From contig PCUV01000077.1 in the NCBI GenBank assembly GCA_002786915.1, positions 62,001 through 126,000 of the forward strand: a DNA stretch of 64,000 bases, read 5' to 3'. Source of the stretch: Comamonadaceae bacterium CG12_big_fil_rev_8_21_14_0_65_59_15 (GTDB taxonomy: Bacteria > Pseudomonadota > Gammaproteobacteria > Burkholderiales > Burkholderiaceae_C). Below, piece by piece: positions 1 to 9,100 of the stretch (its first letter is position 1; each line of letters starts with the position of its first letter). The notes under the pieces are model-generated. The model did no database searches and was not told the origin of the DNA. It saw nothing but the letters and a program-made list of their open reading frames with translations. Position numbers and translations under genes: made by a program.

Positions 1-1325
1 GTTCCTTTGCCTACCGCTTTGGTGGTAAAGAACGGCGTGAACAACTTGTCGCGCACGCCGTTCGCGACACCCGGCCCGTTGTCGCTGATATGCAAGTGTA
101 TGTCTGCATCGACCTGTTCGGCCCAGATCCGGATGCGCTTGTCAGCTTGCTCAGCCACGGCATCACGGGCGTTGAGCAACAGATTAAGCAGCACCTGCTG
201 CAAACCACCCGAATGACAACGCACCATGGGCAAGTTGTCGGGCAAGTCAACAGCCAGCGTGATGTCGTGTTTTTTGAGTTCGCCGGCAAACAGGTTGAGT
301 GCTTGTTGCGCCACCTGGGCAACGCTGCCTGAATCGGTGGCTGCTTTGTCGGGGCGCACAAACACCAGCATGTTTTGCACGATTTTTTTGATGCGGTGAA
401 TTTCGTGCAGGGCATCGTCCAACACCTGCACCGACTTGGCATCGGTGGTTTTGTCGCGCACAAATTCAACGTAGCTCAGCAGGCCCATCAAGGGGTTGTT
501 GATTTCATGCGCCACACCGCCCACCATGGTGCCAATGGATGACATCTTTTCAGCAAGCACCATGTGCGCGCGCGCTTCCATGTTCTCGTGGTATTGCTTC
601 TGCGCCTGCAGGTCGTCGGCGCGCAGATGGGATGCCAGACGCTCCAGCACAGCACTTTTTTCCACCGCCAGCGCCTTGGCCAGCTCCTGGGCCTGGAGGC
701 GAGCCTTGGCTTGCCGGTTCACCACTAGAGCTGCCGTGACGGACGCCAGCACCCCCAGCAGGCTCAACAGCACCATCCATGCCAGAAGCTGGTAGCGGGC
801 GGTATTGTGGCTGGATTCGCTTTGCACCAGCAAACTTCGCTCATGGACAAGAAATTGCTCAACCTCGGCGCGCAATTCGTCCACGATGTCCCGGCCGACC
901 CCGCCTTGCAGCCGAATTACTGCGCTGCGCGCATCGCCTTGCTGGGCCAAGGCAATGGTTTCGCCCAGGTCAGCCAATTTGGCATTCACCAAGCGGGTCA
1001 ACACATCCAGGCGCGGGTATGGCTCCTTCATGAGGTGGTGCAATAGCTGTAATTGGGTGGGTACCTCTTTCAGGGCTGTGCGGTAGGGCGCCAGAAACGC
1101 CTCATCGCCAGTAAGCAGGTAGCCGCGTTGCCCGGTTTCGGCATCTTTCATGCTCGACAACAGTGCGTTCGCCCTCTGGGTTGTCTCAGTGGCCGTTAAG
1201 CGCAGCTCATAGGCGGTCTCACTCTGTTGGTACTGCATCCAAGCCAGCCAGGCCACCAGCACCGTCAGGGGTCTTGGGGTCAGGTCTTGTATTGAGAGAT
1301 CGCCCCTCCTCCAGCCTGTCGGCAC
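1..1325 (-). CDS. CHASE3-domain sensor histidine kinase, C-terminus outside window, N-terminus probably lost
   Basis: The minus strand carries one open frame that leaves the window at position 1. In order it encodes part of a first membrane segment (VLVAWLAWM), a CHASE3 sensory region with the hallmark DAETGQRGYLLTG, a second membrane segment (WMVLLSLLGVLASVTAALVV), a linker helix, the dimerisation/phosphoacceptor box GGVAHEINNPL, and an ATPase domain with DNGPGV and FTPFFTTKAVGKG. It is thus a membrane histidine kinase sensing a periplasmic signal. The partner regulator should lie left of the window. The first membrane segment is only about a dozen residues long and the frame then runs into a 46-bp repeat shared with 2781-2827, so the natural start seems to have been cut off. 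The GTG at 1325 is only a possible start; an ATG at 1238 would leave no N-terminal membrane anchor. The family is certain, but whether the gene is functional is doubtful. Confidence 0.85.
   Translation of the reverse strand, partial: MPTGWRRGDLSIQDLTPRPLTVLVAWLAWMQYQQSETAYELRLTATETTQRANALLSSMKDAETGQRGYLLTGDEAFLAPYRTALKEVPTQLQLLHHLMKEPYPRLDVLTRLVNAKLADLGETIALAQQGDARSAVIRLQGGVGRDIVDELRAEVEQFLVHERSLLVQSESSHNTARYQLLAWMVLLSLLGVLASVTAALVVNRQAKARLQAQELAKALAVEKSAVLERLASHLRADDLQAQKQYHENMEARAHMVLAEKMSSIGTMVGGVAHEINNPLMGLLSYVEFVRDKTTDAKSVQVLDDALHEIHRIKKIVQNMLVFVRPDKAATDSGSVAQVAQQALNLFAGELKKHDITLAVDLPDNLPMVRCHSGGLQQVLLNLLLNARDAVAEQADKRIRIWAEQVDADIHLHISDNGPGVANGVRDKLFTPFFTTKAVGKG
1271..1316 (+). repeat. 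Direct repeat copy 1 bounding the TA cassette
   Basis: A 46-bp stretch beginning GTCTTGGGGTCAGGTCTTGT recurs at 2781-2827 in the same orientation with a few differences. It resembles the TGGGGTCAG-type REP sequences of proteobacteria and overlaps the truncated 5' end of the sensor kinase gene. Confidence 0.8.
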
Positions 1326-1491
1326 CCAGCTACCCAAGCAGCAGAATGTGAACGCCGACCCGCTGCTGGCACAACGCGTTGTGCCGCCAACCCCATGCGT
1401 TACCCATGCGCTGGCTTTATCTGGCAACCTCAGTGGCAGCGACCTGTGCCACCCTGTGGCCGCTGCATTGGGGTTAATTAATTTGGGAGCG

Positions 1492-2175
1492 TCAAGAAGA
1501 TGGCAAGTTCCACACCTTCTCAAAATGTGACACGACTCTTGACGCACCGTGAAGTTGTAGCGCGCCAAGCAGTTGCCCTATGGTGTAGGGCGGATTTTTC
1601 AGGTCAGTGATGGTTCGTTCAAGCGCCGCAGCTACTCGGTCTGGCGCAACAGCAAACAACCTATCCACGAATTTTCCGGGCTTGACCACCTCAATTCCCA
1701 AAGCAGCTACTTCTTTCACCGCCAGGTGTTTCGTGTTGTCTGAGATCAGGTAGATTTGGTCGCATGGTTCACAGTAGTCGCGCAGCACCAAAGCTGCAGC
1801 AACCAAGTGCTTGTCACCTGAGTCAACTTTTTCAGGTACCCGGTCCATCACCGACTTTCTTTGGTAACCAAATACCTCATACTCAACCCCGACCGCTGCC
1901 CTGAAACACTTTAATCGCCTTGTAGCCAGCTGCAAGTGAACTGGATCGGCCGCTGCCAATCGCATGGTCTTGCGATCTGCTTTGGACTTTGCCAAAACGA
2001 CTTCAGCCCAATGGTCGAGAAATTCGCTTTCAATATCAGCCGTCCAGCGCGGAAAGTACAAGCCGGCTCCATGCAAATCAAACAACACGTCTGACAACCG
2101 GGGCGACAAAATCACGTTGGTGTCCAGCACGGCCAGTGTCAGACCACTGCCAGACAGCGGGTGATCAACCCCCAC
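1492..2175 (-). CDS. PIN-domain toxin (putative ribonuclease), 227 aa
   Basis: The N-terminal part contains the PIN signature LAVLDTNVILSPRLSDVLF, whose aspartate near residue 18 would be a metal ligand, and acidic residues follow in DIESEF and SDNTKH, as in PIN_3-like nucleases. Such proteins usually cleave RNA and act as toxins. I choose the GTG at 2175 as start: it overlaps the end of the upstream gene by 11 bp and has AGGA nine bases before it; the open frame extends further upstream but there overlaps the partner gene. At 227 residues it is longer than the usual VapC (about 130-140 aa), with a C-terminal extension of unknown role. Translational coupling to the HTH protein at 2165-2716 supports a toxin-antitoxin pair. 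Activity is inferred from family only. Confidence 0.75.
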   Translation of the reverse strand: MGVDHPLSGSGLTLAVLDTNVILSPRLSDVLFDLHGAGLYFPRWTADIESEFLDHWAEVVLAKSKADRKTMRLAAADPVHLQLATRRLKCFRAAVGVEYEVFGYQRKSVMDRVPEKVDSGDKHLVAAALVLRDYCEPCDQIYLISDNTKHLAVKEVAALGIEVVKPGKFVDRLFAVAPDRVAAALERTITDLKNPPYTIGQLLGALQLHGASRVVSHFEKVWNLPSS

Positions 2176-2716
2176 GCTTGCTTTTCCTGATTTTGTTGGC
2201 CGCAGCCAGGTAGTCTGCGTCTGACACTTTGTACATACCAGCGTCTCTGGCGGCCGATTTGTAGTCTGAATCGGCATCAGCCTTGTTGGCCAATTGCTGT
2301 GAATTGATCCAATCTCGCACCGACGCTTCGGGAACGCGGCGATGCCCACCTTCAGTCGTGACGCTGCCTGCGAGCTTCTTGGCATCAATCAGCATGGCGA
2401 CATAGGGGCGGCTGCAACCCATCAATTGGGCCGCATCCTCGGTTGACAACATACGCTGTGCAGAACTTGGCTGGCGACTTTGCACCGAAATAAGGTGGTC
2501 GGCCACGTTGATCAAATGAATTTGCAATTGGGTTCTGGAAGTTCTGGCTGCCTCATCGGCACCATCCAGCAGGTCATGCAAGACTTGCAATAAATTGGGC
2601 TGCGCTTGCGCTCCCAGCGCAGGCAATTTAGCAGCCAATTGGTCAGCCACGGTGGCTAATGGATCAATTTTTTTGCGTCTAGAAGCACGCAGTCTTTCGG
2701 TTACGATGGTTTGCAT
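2165..2716 (-). CDS. Excisionase/MerR-like HTH protein, probable antitoxin, 183 aa
   Basis: Residues about 89-137 form an excisionase-type winged helix (STEDAAQLMGCSRPYVAMLI, then GGHRRVP and VRDWI). The first 85 residues are helical and unlike known domains to me. The gene precedes and overlaps the PIN protein, the usual antitoxin-toxin order, so it probably neutralises the toxin and represses its own promoter. A palindrome at 2731-2768 lies directly upstream and is a plausible operator. The pair is bracketed by direct repeats at 1271 and 2781, which suggests that the cassette was acquired as a unit. It could also be a free-standing regulator. Confidence 0.7.
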   Translation of the reverse strand: MQTIVTERLRASRRKKIDPLATVADQLAAKLPALGAQAQPNLLQVLHDLLDGADEAARTSRTQLQIHLINVADHLISVQSRQPSSAQRMLSTEDAAQLMGCSRPYVAMLIDAKKLAGSVTTEGGHRRVPEASVRDWINSQQLANKADADSDYKSAARDAGMYKVSDADYLAAANKIRKSKRGG

Positions 2717-2730
2717 GGGGGTTCTTTCTG

Positions 2731-2768
2731 TTTCGAATTTATGTCTTTATGATACATTTAATTCGAAA
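2731..2768 (-). promoter_or_regulatory. Operator-like palindrome before the HTH antitoxin gene
   Basis: Two perfect 9-base arms, TTTCGAATT (2731-2739) and AATTCGAAA (2760-2768), lie 15-52 bases upstream of the HTH gene in an AT-rich stretch that must contain its promoter. Each arm itself contains the palindrome TTCGAA. This fits autoregulation by the HTH protein, which is inference. Confidence 0.5.
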
Positions 2769-2780
2769 TTAACGTCTTGC

Positions 2781-2827
2781 GTCTTGGGGTCAGGTCTTGT
2801 ATTGATAGATCGCCCCCTACTCCAGCC
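2781..2827 (+). repeat. Direct repeat copy 2 bounding the TA cassette
   Basis: Second copy of the 46-47 bp repeat (starts GTCTTGGGGTCAGGTCTTGT, ends CTCCAGCC), in the same orientation as 1271-1316. The two copies enclose 1464 bp containing only the HTH/PIN gene pair. Confidence 0.8.
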
Positions 2828-3624
2828 AACGAATTTCCATCAAATACGCCTGTAAAGTAAAGCACGTCAGAAAAGTAAGTCACTCTTTTATTCATAGCTG
2901 TACCGCTTTAATCAGTTGCTGAAATCGCCGCAGACCGCAGCAACCGTCACTGGTGGGCGTGTCGCACTTGCCTGCGCGCGCAGTCGCTGGGTGCCACCCC
3001 GGTCGAGATGCAGCAAACGCTGTCGGCGATTTGTTCGGCTTTGCATTTATGAGCCTGTTTCATAGCACCATCTCTGACGGGCACCCAAGCAACAAATCAA
3101 GTACAGTTTTGCCGATGTTGCCGTTGGGCTTGCTGGTCTGGCTGTGGCTGCACCAGCGCTGGCCGGACATTGGCCGCCACGCCTGACTGGTCGGCATTGA
3201 ACTTCAAGCGCAAGCGACGCGATGTGAATGCGTGACGACATCGACGCATTACAGGACGACTGGGTCAGTTGATCACCGATCGGTAATCGGTGATCGGCAT
3301 CATTGGCAATGAACAGCATCGGTTTAACGTAACGCCAACCAGATTAAACCGTCAATATCAAGACTGCTTCAGATTCAAATCTACTTCGTCTGTGCAGCGT
3401 TAAGAGTCATTTCAGTTTTGGCCGTGAGCAACTCCTGAAGACCCTCAGCCGATCGTCGACTTCCAGAATTGTCTTCTCTAAAGCCGACATAGCCACTCGC
3501 AGCTTGACCGTCCGCAAAGTGGAGCAAATTTTGATGACCGCAGCACCGGCAATCGACCAGTAAGAGTCCGTCATCAGCGGCTGCATTTGGGTGCCACAAT
3601 GCAATCGCAATGCTCTGAGATTTT
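2828..3624. other. 797-bp stretch without a convincing gene
   Basis: No frame here gives a recognisable intact protein. Short open stretches read like fragments: around 2956-3055 (+) one frame gives CRTCLRAQSLGATPVEMQQT followed soon by a stop, and around 3115-3186 (+) another gives a hydrophobic piece ending WLHQRWPDIGRHA. On the minus strand, 3381-3610 has two short overlapping open frames with no recognised family. I read the region as decayed DNA between two toxin-antitoxin loci. It also holds a perfect hairpin at 3271-3295. Confidence 0.5.
3271..3295. repeat. Perfect 10-bp inverted repeat
   Basis: GATCACCGAT and ATCGGTGATC flank a 5-base spacer. No T-run follows on either side, so it is not a standard terminator; it could be a protein-binding site or a remnant of a mobile element end. 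Confidence 0.5.
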
Positions 3625-4035
3625 CTATTTCAATTTTTCTGAGAGCAATTTGGCACCATCCACCTTGGAGGCCGCCCGGTCAAAAGTCCACATAGGTGTC
3701 ATTCCAGCTGAATGACTTATGGCGATGTGAACGCAATCCGAGAAATCTGCCTTGTTTTGCCTGAATAGTTCAAGCGCCACTTCCACCGATTTTTCAGACT
3801 CAAAAGACAACTCAGATGCAGCGAGCAAGCTCGCCAGAGTCAACATAATCTGTGCTTTGTCGAAGCCAAAATTTGAACGTAGTACCCACTCCAACTCAAG
3901 CATCACCGTCACAGGAACAAAAAGTGGCTCACCTTTCGCCAAAGTTGATCGAATCAACTCCCTGGCCAGCAAGCCTTGTTTGGCATCGTCCTGAACCAGG
4001 AAGCGAACCAGAACGTTGGTATCAAGAGCCGCCAT
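3625..4035 (-). CDS. vapC: VapC-family PIN toxin, 136 aa
   Basis: The protein starts MAALDTNVLVRFLVQDD, the canonical PIN opening with the first metal-binding aspartate at residue 5. An ELEWVL motif supplies the conserved glutamate, and NKADFSDCVHIAI and TFDRAA supply the later acidic residues. Length is typical of VapC, a magnesium-dependent endoribonuclease acting on tRNA or rRNA. The gene lies 12 bp after a small AbrB-type gene (4048-4269), giving the antitoxin-toxin order of a vapBC operon. All catalytic acidic positions appear intact, so it is probably an active toxin. The target RNA cannot be read from the sequence. Confidence 0.88.
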   Translation of the reverse strand: MAALDTNVLVRFLVQDDAKQGLLARELIRSTLAKGEPLFVPVTVMLELEWVLRSNFGFDKAQIMLTLASLLAASELSFESEKSVEVALELFRQNKADFSDCVHIAISHSAGMTPMWTFDRAASKVDGAKLLSEKLK

Positions 4036-4047
4036 ATTTTGAAACCC

Positions 4048-4269
4048 CTAACGCCACGGATTCATGCTTTCGATGCTGACCGTTATTCCCGGCGGGGCTT
4101 TGAGCATGCCAGCTAAATCGAGCACAGACTTGGTTTTTGCGCGGACAATGGCTGTCCCATCGGGCATCAGACTCCAAGTCAACCTGCTTCCAGGCTGTGT
4201 ATGCATAGCTTCCCGTATCGGCTGTGGAACAGTGGTTTGCCCTTTGACAGTCATAGTGGATTCAGACAT
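4048..4269 (-). CDS. vapB: AbrB/SpoVT-type antitoxin, 73 aa
   Basis: The N-terminal half has the swapped-hairpin AbrB pattern MTVKGQTTVPQPIREAM, followed by GSRLTW and DGTAIVRAK. Such proteins bind DNA as dimers and neutralise a cognate PIN toxin with their C-terminal tail. A strong ribosome site (AAGGAGT) precedes the ATG at 4269. Upstream, TTGTCA and TATCCT with about 18 bases between them could be the promoter, and the palindrome ACAATTGT near 4290 could be an operator. The vapC gene follows after 12 bp. Confidence 0.85.
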   Translation of the reverse strand: MSESTMTVKGQTTVPQPIREAMHTQPGSRLTWSLMPDGTAIVRAKTKSVLDLAGMLKAPPGITVSIESMNPWR

Positions 4270-4734
4270 TAAAACTCCTTACATAGGCGACAATTGTAAG
4301 GATATCCGATTTTCTTTTTTTTTGACAATGAAAGAATGTTTCCGTCAGGATTGATAACCTTGTCACAGGGGGGGTCAAGGGCTGGTTTCAGGAAGGCATT
4401 TATGAAATCTCATTGTCGGCAATGGGTCTTGCTGACCGATGCACGCCAACCGATGCTGGCCAGCTCAGCTTCGCAAGACGCGCCTCCAAAAACGCACAGT
4501 TCAAAGCGCCCGGATGCATTGCGCCGGTGCACCTGCAACCGCAGCACTTGCGCCTCTGGGCAGTCCGCAGCGATTTACAAGAAATTTGCTTTTAGCGCTT
4601 ACTGCATAAGCACAAGCAGCTATCTTAAATATAGTACTCCAAAATACCCACAACACGGCAACACGCTCCCATCATGGTTGACAATCATGCTCTTGCTGGC
4701 GTTGCCTGCCCTTGCCCAACCTCTGAAAATCACC
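4270..4734. other. 465-bp stretch between vapB and the efflux operon
   Basis: It holds the vapB promoter region at its left end and a copy of the dispersed repeat at 4593-4629. The frame of the fusion protein is open backwards to 4336, but the residues there are low-complexity and unlike any family, except for a signal-peptide-like run MLLLALPALAQP from the ATG at 4687, in frame with the fusion protein. I see no separate gene; promoters for the efflux operon should lie here. Confidence 0.5.
4593..4629 (+). repeat. Comamonadaceae-type dispersed repeat, copy 1
   Basis: TAGCGCTTACTGCATAAGCA followed by CAAGCAGCTAT is close to the composite pattern built from the copies in this window (TAGCCCTT, then AAGCGCAAGCAGCTAT). 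Intergenic, upstream of the efflux operon. Confidence 0.6.
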
Positions 4735-5988
4735 ATGTCTTTAACCTGCACTTGCGCCCACCTTCACACCCCAGCGTCCATTCGCCAAAACTGGCGGCAG
4801 AACTGGCGGCAAAGCTGCCTGGCATTGAGCGTGTCAACCTTGCTGGCCGCCTGCGGCCCCAGCAGCGCCCCAACGGCGGGGCCTGGTGGGCCGGGCGGGG
4901 CGCCGCCGCCAGCCGAAGTGGGCGTGGTCACGGTCAAGACCGGCGACATTGGTTTGCTGACCGAGTTGCCCGGCCGTCTGGAAGCCTCGCGCGTAGCACA
5001 GGTGCGCGCGCGCGCCGCTGGCATCGTGCAAAAGCGCCTGTTTGCCGAGGGCAGCAACGTGCGCGCCGGCCAGACACTGTTTCAGGTCGATGCCAGCGCG
5101 CTGCAAGCCACGCTGGCCAGCGCGCAAGCCAGCGTGGCCAAAGCCCAGGCCAACCTGATGCAAGCCAGCGCGCTGTTGGAGCGCTTCAAGCCGCTGGTCG
5201 AAGCCAAGGCCATCAGTCAGCAGGACTTTGTCAACGCCCAGGCGGCACTGCAACTGGCCGCAGCCGATGTGGCCGTCGCCAAAGCGGCTGAACAAAGCGC
5301 GCGCATCAATCTGGGCTACGCATCGATCACCGCGCCGATCGGCGGGCGCATTGGCCGCGCGTTGGTGACCGAAGGTGCACTGGTCGGCCAGGGCGAAGCC
5401 ACGCCGATGGCTGTGGTGCAGCAAATCAACCCGATGTACGTCAATTTCACCCAATCAGCCGCCGAAGTGATGCGGCTGCGCCAGGCCCTGGACGCCGGTC
5501 AGCTCAAGCGCGCGGGCAACCAGGCCGCCAGCGTGCACCTGGTGCTGGCAGACGGCACCGAATACGCCCAGCCGGGCAAGCTGCTGTTTTCTGACCTGAC
5601 GGTCGATGCCACCAGCGGCCAGATCACGCTACGTGCCGAAGTGCCCAACCCCACTGGCCGTCTGTTGCCGGGGCTGTTTGTGCGCGTGCGGCTGGAGCAG
5701 GCGCAGGCCAGCAACGCCATCACGCTGCCGCAGCAAGCGGTCACACGCACACCGCAAGGTGACTCAGTGATGGTGGTCGGTGGCGACGGCAAAGTCGCGC
5801 CGCGCCCCATCAAGGTGGGTGGCCAGCAGCGTGGCCAGTGGGTGATTCTGGACGGCCTGCAAAACGGCGATCAGGTGATGGTCGATGGTTTCCAAAAGCT
5901 GCGCCCGGGTGCAACGGTGAAGGCGGTGCCGTGGCAAGCCCCTGGCAGTGCCCCTGCCAAATCTGCCAGCGCCGCTAAGCTGCCCTGA
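4735..5988 (+). CDS. RND efflux periplasmic adaptor (membrane fusion) lipoprotein, 417 aa
   Basis: Starting at the ATG at 4735 gives a signal peptide with lipobox LLAAC (Cys40), then a Pro/Gly-rich linker and the AcrA/MexA order: beta-barrel strand and lipoyl half (GRLEASRVAQVRARAAGIV), alpha-hairpin (about residues 130-210), second lipoyl half (ITAPIGGRIGRALVTEGALV), beta-barrel and membrane-proximal domain (GLQNGDQVMVDGFQKLRPG). It bridges the inner-membrane pump and the outer-membrane channel in the periplasm. It is first in a three-gene operon with the pump (6187) and the outer-membrane factor (9335), which are complete. The 198-bp gap to the pump gene contains REP palindromes. No local TetR-type repressor was seen. 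Substrates are not predictable; multidrug export is likely. Confidence 0.93.
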   Translation: MSLTCTCAHLHTPASIRQNWRQNWRQSCLALSVSTLLAACGPSSAPTAGPGGPGGAPPPAEVGVVTVKTGDIGLLTELPGRLEASRVAQVRARAAGIVQKRLFAEGSNVRAGQTLFQVDASALQATLASAQASVAKAQANLMQASALLERFKPLVEAKAISQQDFVNAQAALQLAAADVAVAKAAEQSARINLGYASITAPIGGRIGRALVTEGALVGQGEATPMAVVQQINPMYVNFTQSAAEVMRLRQALDAGQLKRAGNQAASVHLVLADGTEYAQPGKLLFSDLTVDATSGQITLRAEVPNPTGRLLPGLFVRVRLEQAQASNAITLPQQAVTRTPQGDSVMVVGGDGKVAPRPIKVGGQQRGQWVILDGLQNGDQVMVDGFQKLRPGATVKAVPWQAPGSAPAKSASAAKLP

Positions 5989-6022
5989 ACCATGGGCTAC
6001 AGATCATCAGTACAAGCCGCTC

Positions 6023-6102
6023 AATTGGGGTCAGACCCCAATTCGTTGCCCGGTCTTGATCCGCTCGAATGTTCTACCCCGAATTGGGATCCGACCCCAA
6101 TT
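6023..6102. repeat. Pair of REP-like palindromes inside the efflux operon
   Basis: 6023-6043 is a perfect 21-base palindrome AATTGGGGTCAGACCCCAATT apart from its central base (shown here as arms AATTGGGGTC and GACCCCAATT). 6082-6102 repeats it with one arm mismatch (AATTGGGATC / GACCCCAATT). Both would fold into hairpins in the transcript between the adaptor and pump genes, where they may affect mRNA stability. Confidence 0.8.
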
Positions 6103-6186
6103 GGGCTACTGCCTACGCAAAAACGGTTGCCACTGGGCCATACGGTTGGTAATTCACGTCAGTGCGTTCGTTGAGGAGCCCTATTT

Positions 6187-9100
6187 ATGGCTAAATTTTT
6201 CATTGACCGCCCGATCTTTGCCTGGGTGATTGCGCTGTTCATCGTCGTCATGGGCGCAGTCGCTATCACCCAGTTGCCGATTGCGCAGTACCCGCCGGTA
6301 GCACCGCCGTCGATCGTCATTTCGGCCAGCTACCCGGGCGCTTCGGCGCAAACGCTGGAAGACAGTGTGCTCTCGATTGTGGAGCAAGAAATGAACGGTT
6401 CACCTGGCCTGATCTACATGGAATCGGTCGCACAAGCCAACGGCACGGGTTCCATCACGCTGAGTTTTCAGCCCGGCACCAACCCCGACCTGGCGCAAGT
6501 CGATGTGCAAAACCGCTTGAGCCGCGCCACGCCACGCCTGCCCTCGGCCGTCACGCAGCAAGGTGTGCGAGTCGATAAGGCACGCAGCAACTTTTTGCTG
6601 TTTGCCATTCTGTCCAGCGACGACCCCAAGCTCGACCCGATTGCGCTGGGTGACTACGCCTCACGCAGCGTGTTGCCTGAAATCCAGCGCATCAACGGCG
6701 TTGGACAAGCCCAATTGTTTGGCACCGAGCGCGCCATGCGGGTCTGGATTGACCCGGCCAAACTGGTCAGCTTCAACCTGTCGGCAGCCGAAGTCACGGC
6801 CGCCATCCGCGCCCAAAATGCACAGGTCTCGGCTGGTGAAATCGGCAGCCTGCCCAACGTGGCCGTGCAAGGCATTGCCGCTACCGTGGTCGTGAACGGG
6901 CAACTCGGCAGCGTGGCTGACTTTGGCAACGTGGTGCTACGCGCCAACACCGACGGCTCCAGCGTGCGCCTGAAAGACGTGGCACGCATCGAGCTGGGCG
7001 CGCAAAGCTACGCCACCGCCGCGCGCCTGAACGGCAAGCCCTCCACCGGCATTGGCGTGCAGCTCTCGCCCAGCGGCAACGCACTGGCCACGGCCAAGGC
7101 GGTGCGTGCGCGCATGACCGAGCTGGAAAAATTCTTTCCGCAGGGCATGACCTGGACCATTCCCTACGACAGTTCGCGCTTTATCGAAACCTCTTTGCGC
7201 CAGGTGGCCGAAACGCTGCTGGAGGCCATTGCGCTGGTGTTTCTGGTGATGTTTTTGTTCATGCAGGACTGGCGCTACACGCTGATCCCCACCATCGTCG
7301 TGCCGGTGTCGCTGCTGGGCACGTTTGCTGCACTGCTGGCGTATGGTTTTTCGATCAACGTGCTGACCATGTTTGCCATGGTGCTGGTGATCGGTATTGT
7401 GGTCGATGACGCGATTGTGGTGGTGGAAAACGTCGAGCGCATCATGAGCGAAGAAGGCTTGCCCCCCGTGCAGGCCACGCGCAAGGCCATGGGGCAAATC
7501 CAGGGTGCCATCATCGGGGTCACGGTGGTGCTGATTGCGGTGTTTGTGCCGCTGGCGTTTTTCAACGGCTCCATCGGCAACATTTACCGCCAATTTGCGG
7601 CGGTGATGGGCACGTCGATTGCGTTTTCGGCGTTTCTGGCGCTCTCGCTCACGCCCGCCCTGTGCGCCACGCTGCTCAAACCCGTTGCAGCAGGCCATCA
7701 CCACGCCAAGAGCGGTTTTTTTGGCTGGTTCAACCGTGGTTTTGCCCGCACCGCCAAGGGCTATGAAGGCGGTGTGGCGCGGCTGCTGCCGCACGCGGCG
7801 CGCTACCTGGTGGTCTATGGCGTGATCGTGGCCGTGGCCGCGCTGCTGTACCAGCGCCTGCCCACGTCTTTCCTGCCCAACGAAGACCAGGGCAACATGC
7901 TGGTCAACGTGCAGTTGCCACCCGGGGCCACACGCGCACGCACGCAAGCGGTGATGGAGCAGGTGGAAGGCTTTGTGCTCAAGCAACCTGAAGTCAACAG
8001 CATGGTCAGCGTGCTGGGCTTCAGCTTCTCGGGCCAGGGGCAAAACGCAGCGCTGGCGTTCGTTACGCTCAAGGACTGGGCCGAACGCACCGGGCCGGGC
8101 AGTTCGGCCCAGGCGTTGGCCGGGCGCGCCTTTGGCGCCTTGATGAGCATCCGCGATGCGTTCATCTTCCCCTTAAGCCCGCCACCGATTCCTGAGCTGG
8201 GCTCGTCCAGCGGTTTCAGCCTGCGCCTGCAAGACCGCGCCGGGCTGGGGCACGACGCGCTGCTGGCCGCGCGCAACCAATTGCTGGGCCTGGCCTCCAA
8301 GAGCAAGGTGGTCACGCAGGTGCGCCCAGACGGGCTGGAAGACGCGCCGCAGTTGCAGCTCGACATTGACCGCGACCAAGCCAGCGCGCTGGGCGTGGGG
8401 TTCGAAGCCATCAACAGCGTCATCAGCACCGCCTTGGGCTCGTCTTACGCCAACGACTTTCCCAACGCCGGGCGCTTGCAACGGGTGGTGGTGCAGGCCG
8501 ACGCGCCCGCACGCATGCAGCCGGAGGATTTGCTGAAACTTAACGTGACCAACAACAAGGGCCAGATGGTGCCGCTCGCTGCCTTTGCCAGCACGCGCTG
8601 GGTGACGGGTGCCATGCAGACCGTGCGCTACAACGGTTATCCGGCCATGCGTATTGGCGGCAGCGCCGCACCGGGCTACAGCACCGGCGCGGCTTTGCAA
8701 GAAATGGAAACGCTGGCCAGCCAGTTGCCACCCGGCTTTGGCTTTGAGTGGACCGGCACCTCGCGTGAGGAAAAACTGGCCGGCTCGCAGGCCATGATCC
8801 TGTACGGCTTTGCCATTCTGGCGGTGTTTTTGTGCCTGGCCGCGCTGTACGAGAGCTGGAGCATTCCGCTGGCTGTCATTCTGGTCGTGCCACTGGGCGT
8901 GCTGGGCGTGATTGTGGCCACACTGCTGCGCGCCTACGCCAACGACGTGTACTTTCAGGTGGGTCTCATCACCATCATCGGCCTGTCGTCGAAAAACGCC
9001 ATTTTGATCATTGAATTTGCCAAAGACTTGCAAGCGCAGGGCAAAAGCGTGGTCGAGTCGGCGCTGGCTGCCGCGCACTTGCGCTTTCGCCCCATCGTGA

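Noticed and set aside
2953..3186. Plus-strand 77-codon gene
   Set aside because: The frame mixes a basic stretch with an isolated hydrophobic end; no ribosome site, no family.
3271..3295. Terminator
   Set aside because: The hairpin has no T-run on either strand and no gene ends next to it.
4336..4734. Longer version of the efflux adaptor starting at 4336
   Set aside because: The extra residues have no similarity to adaptors, and the lipobox signal peptide begins at 4735.
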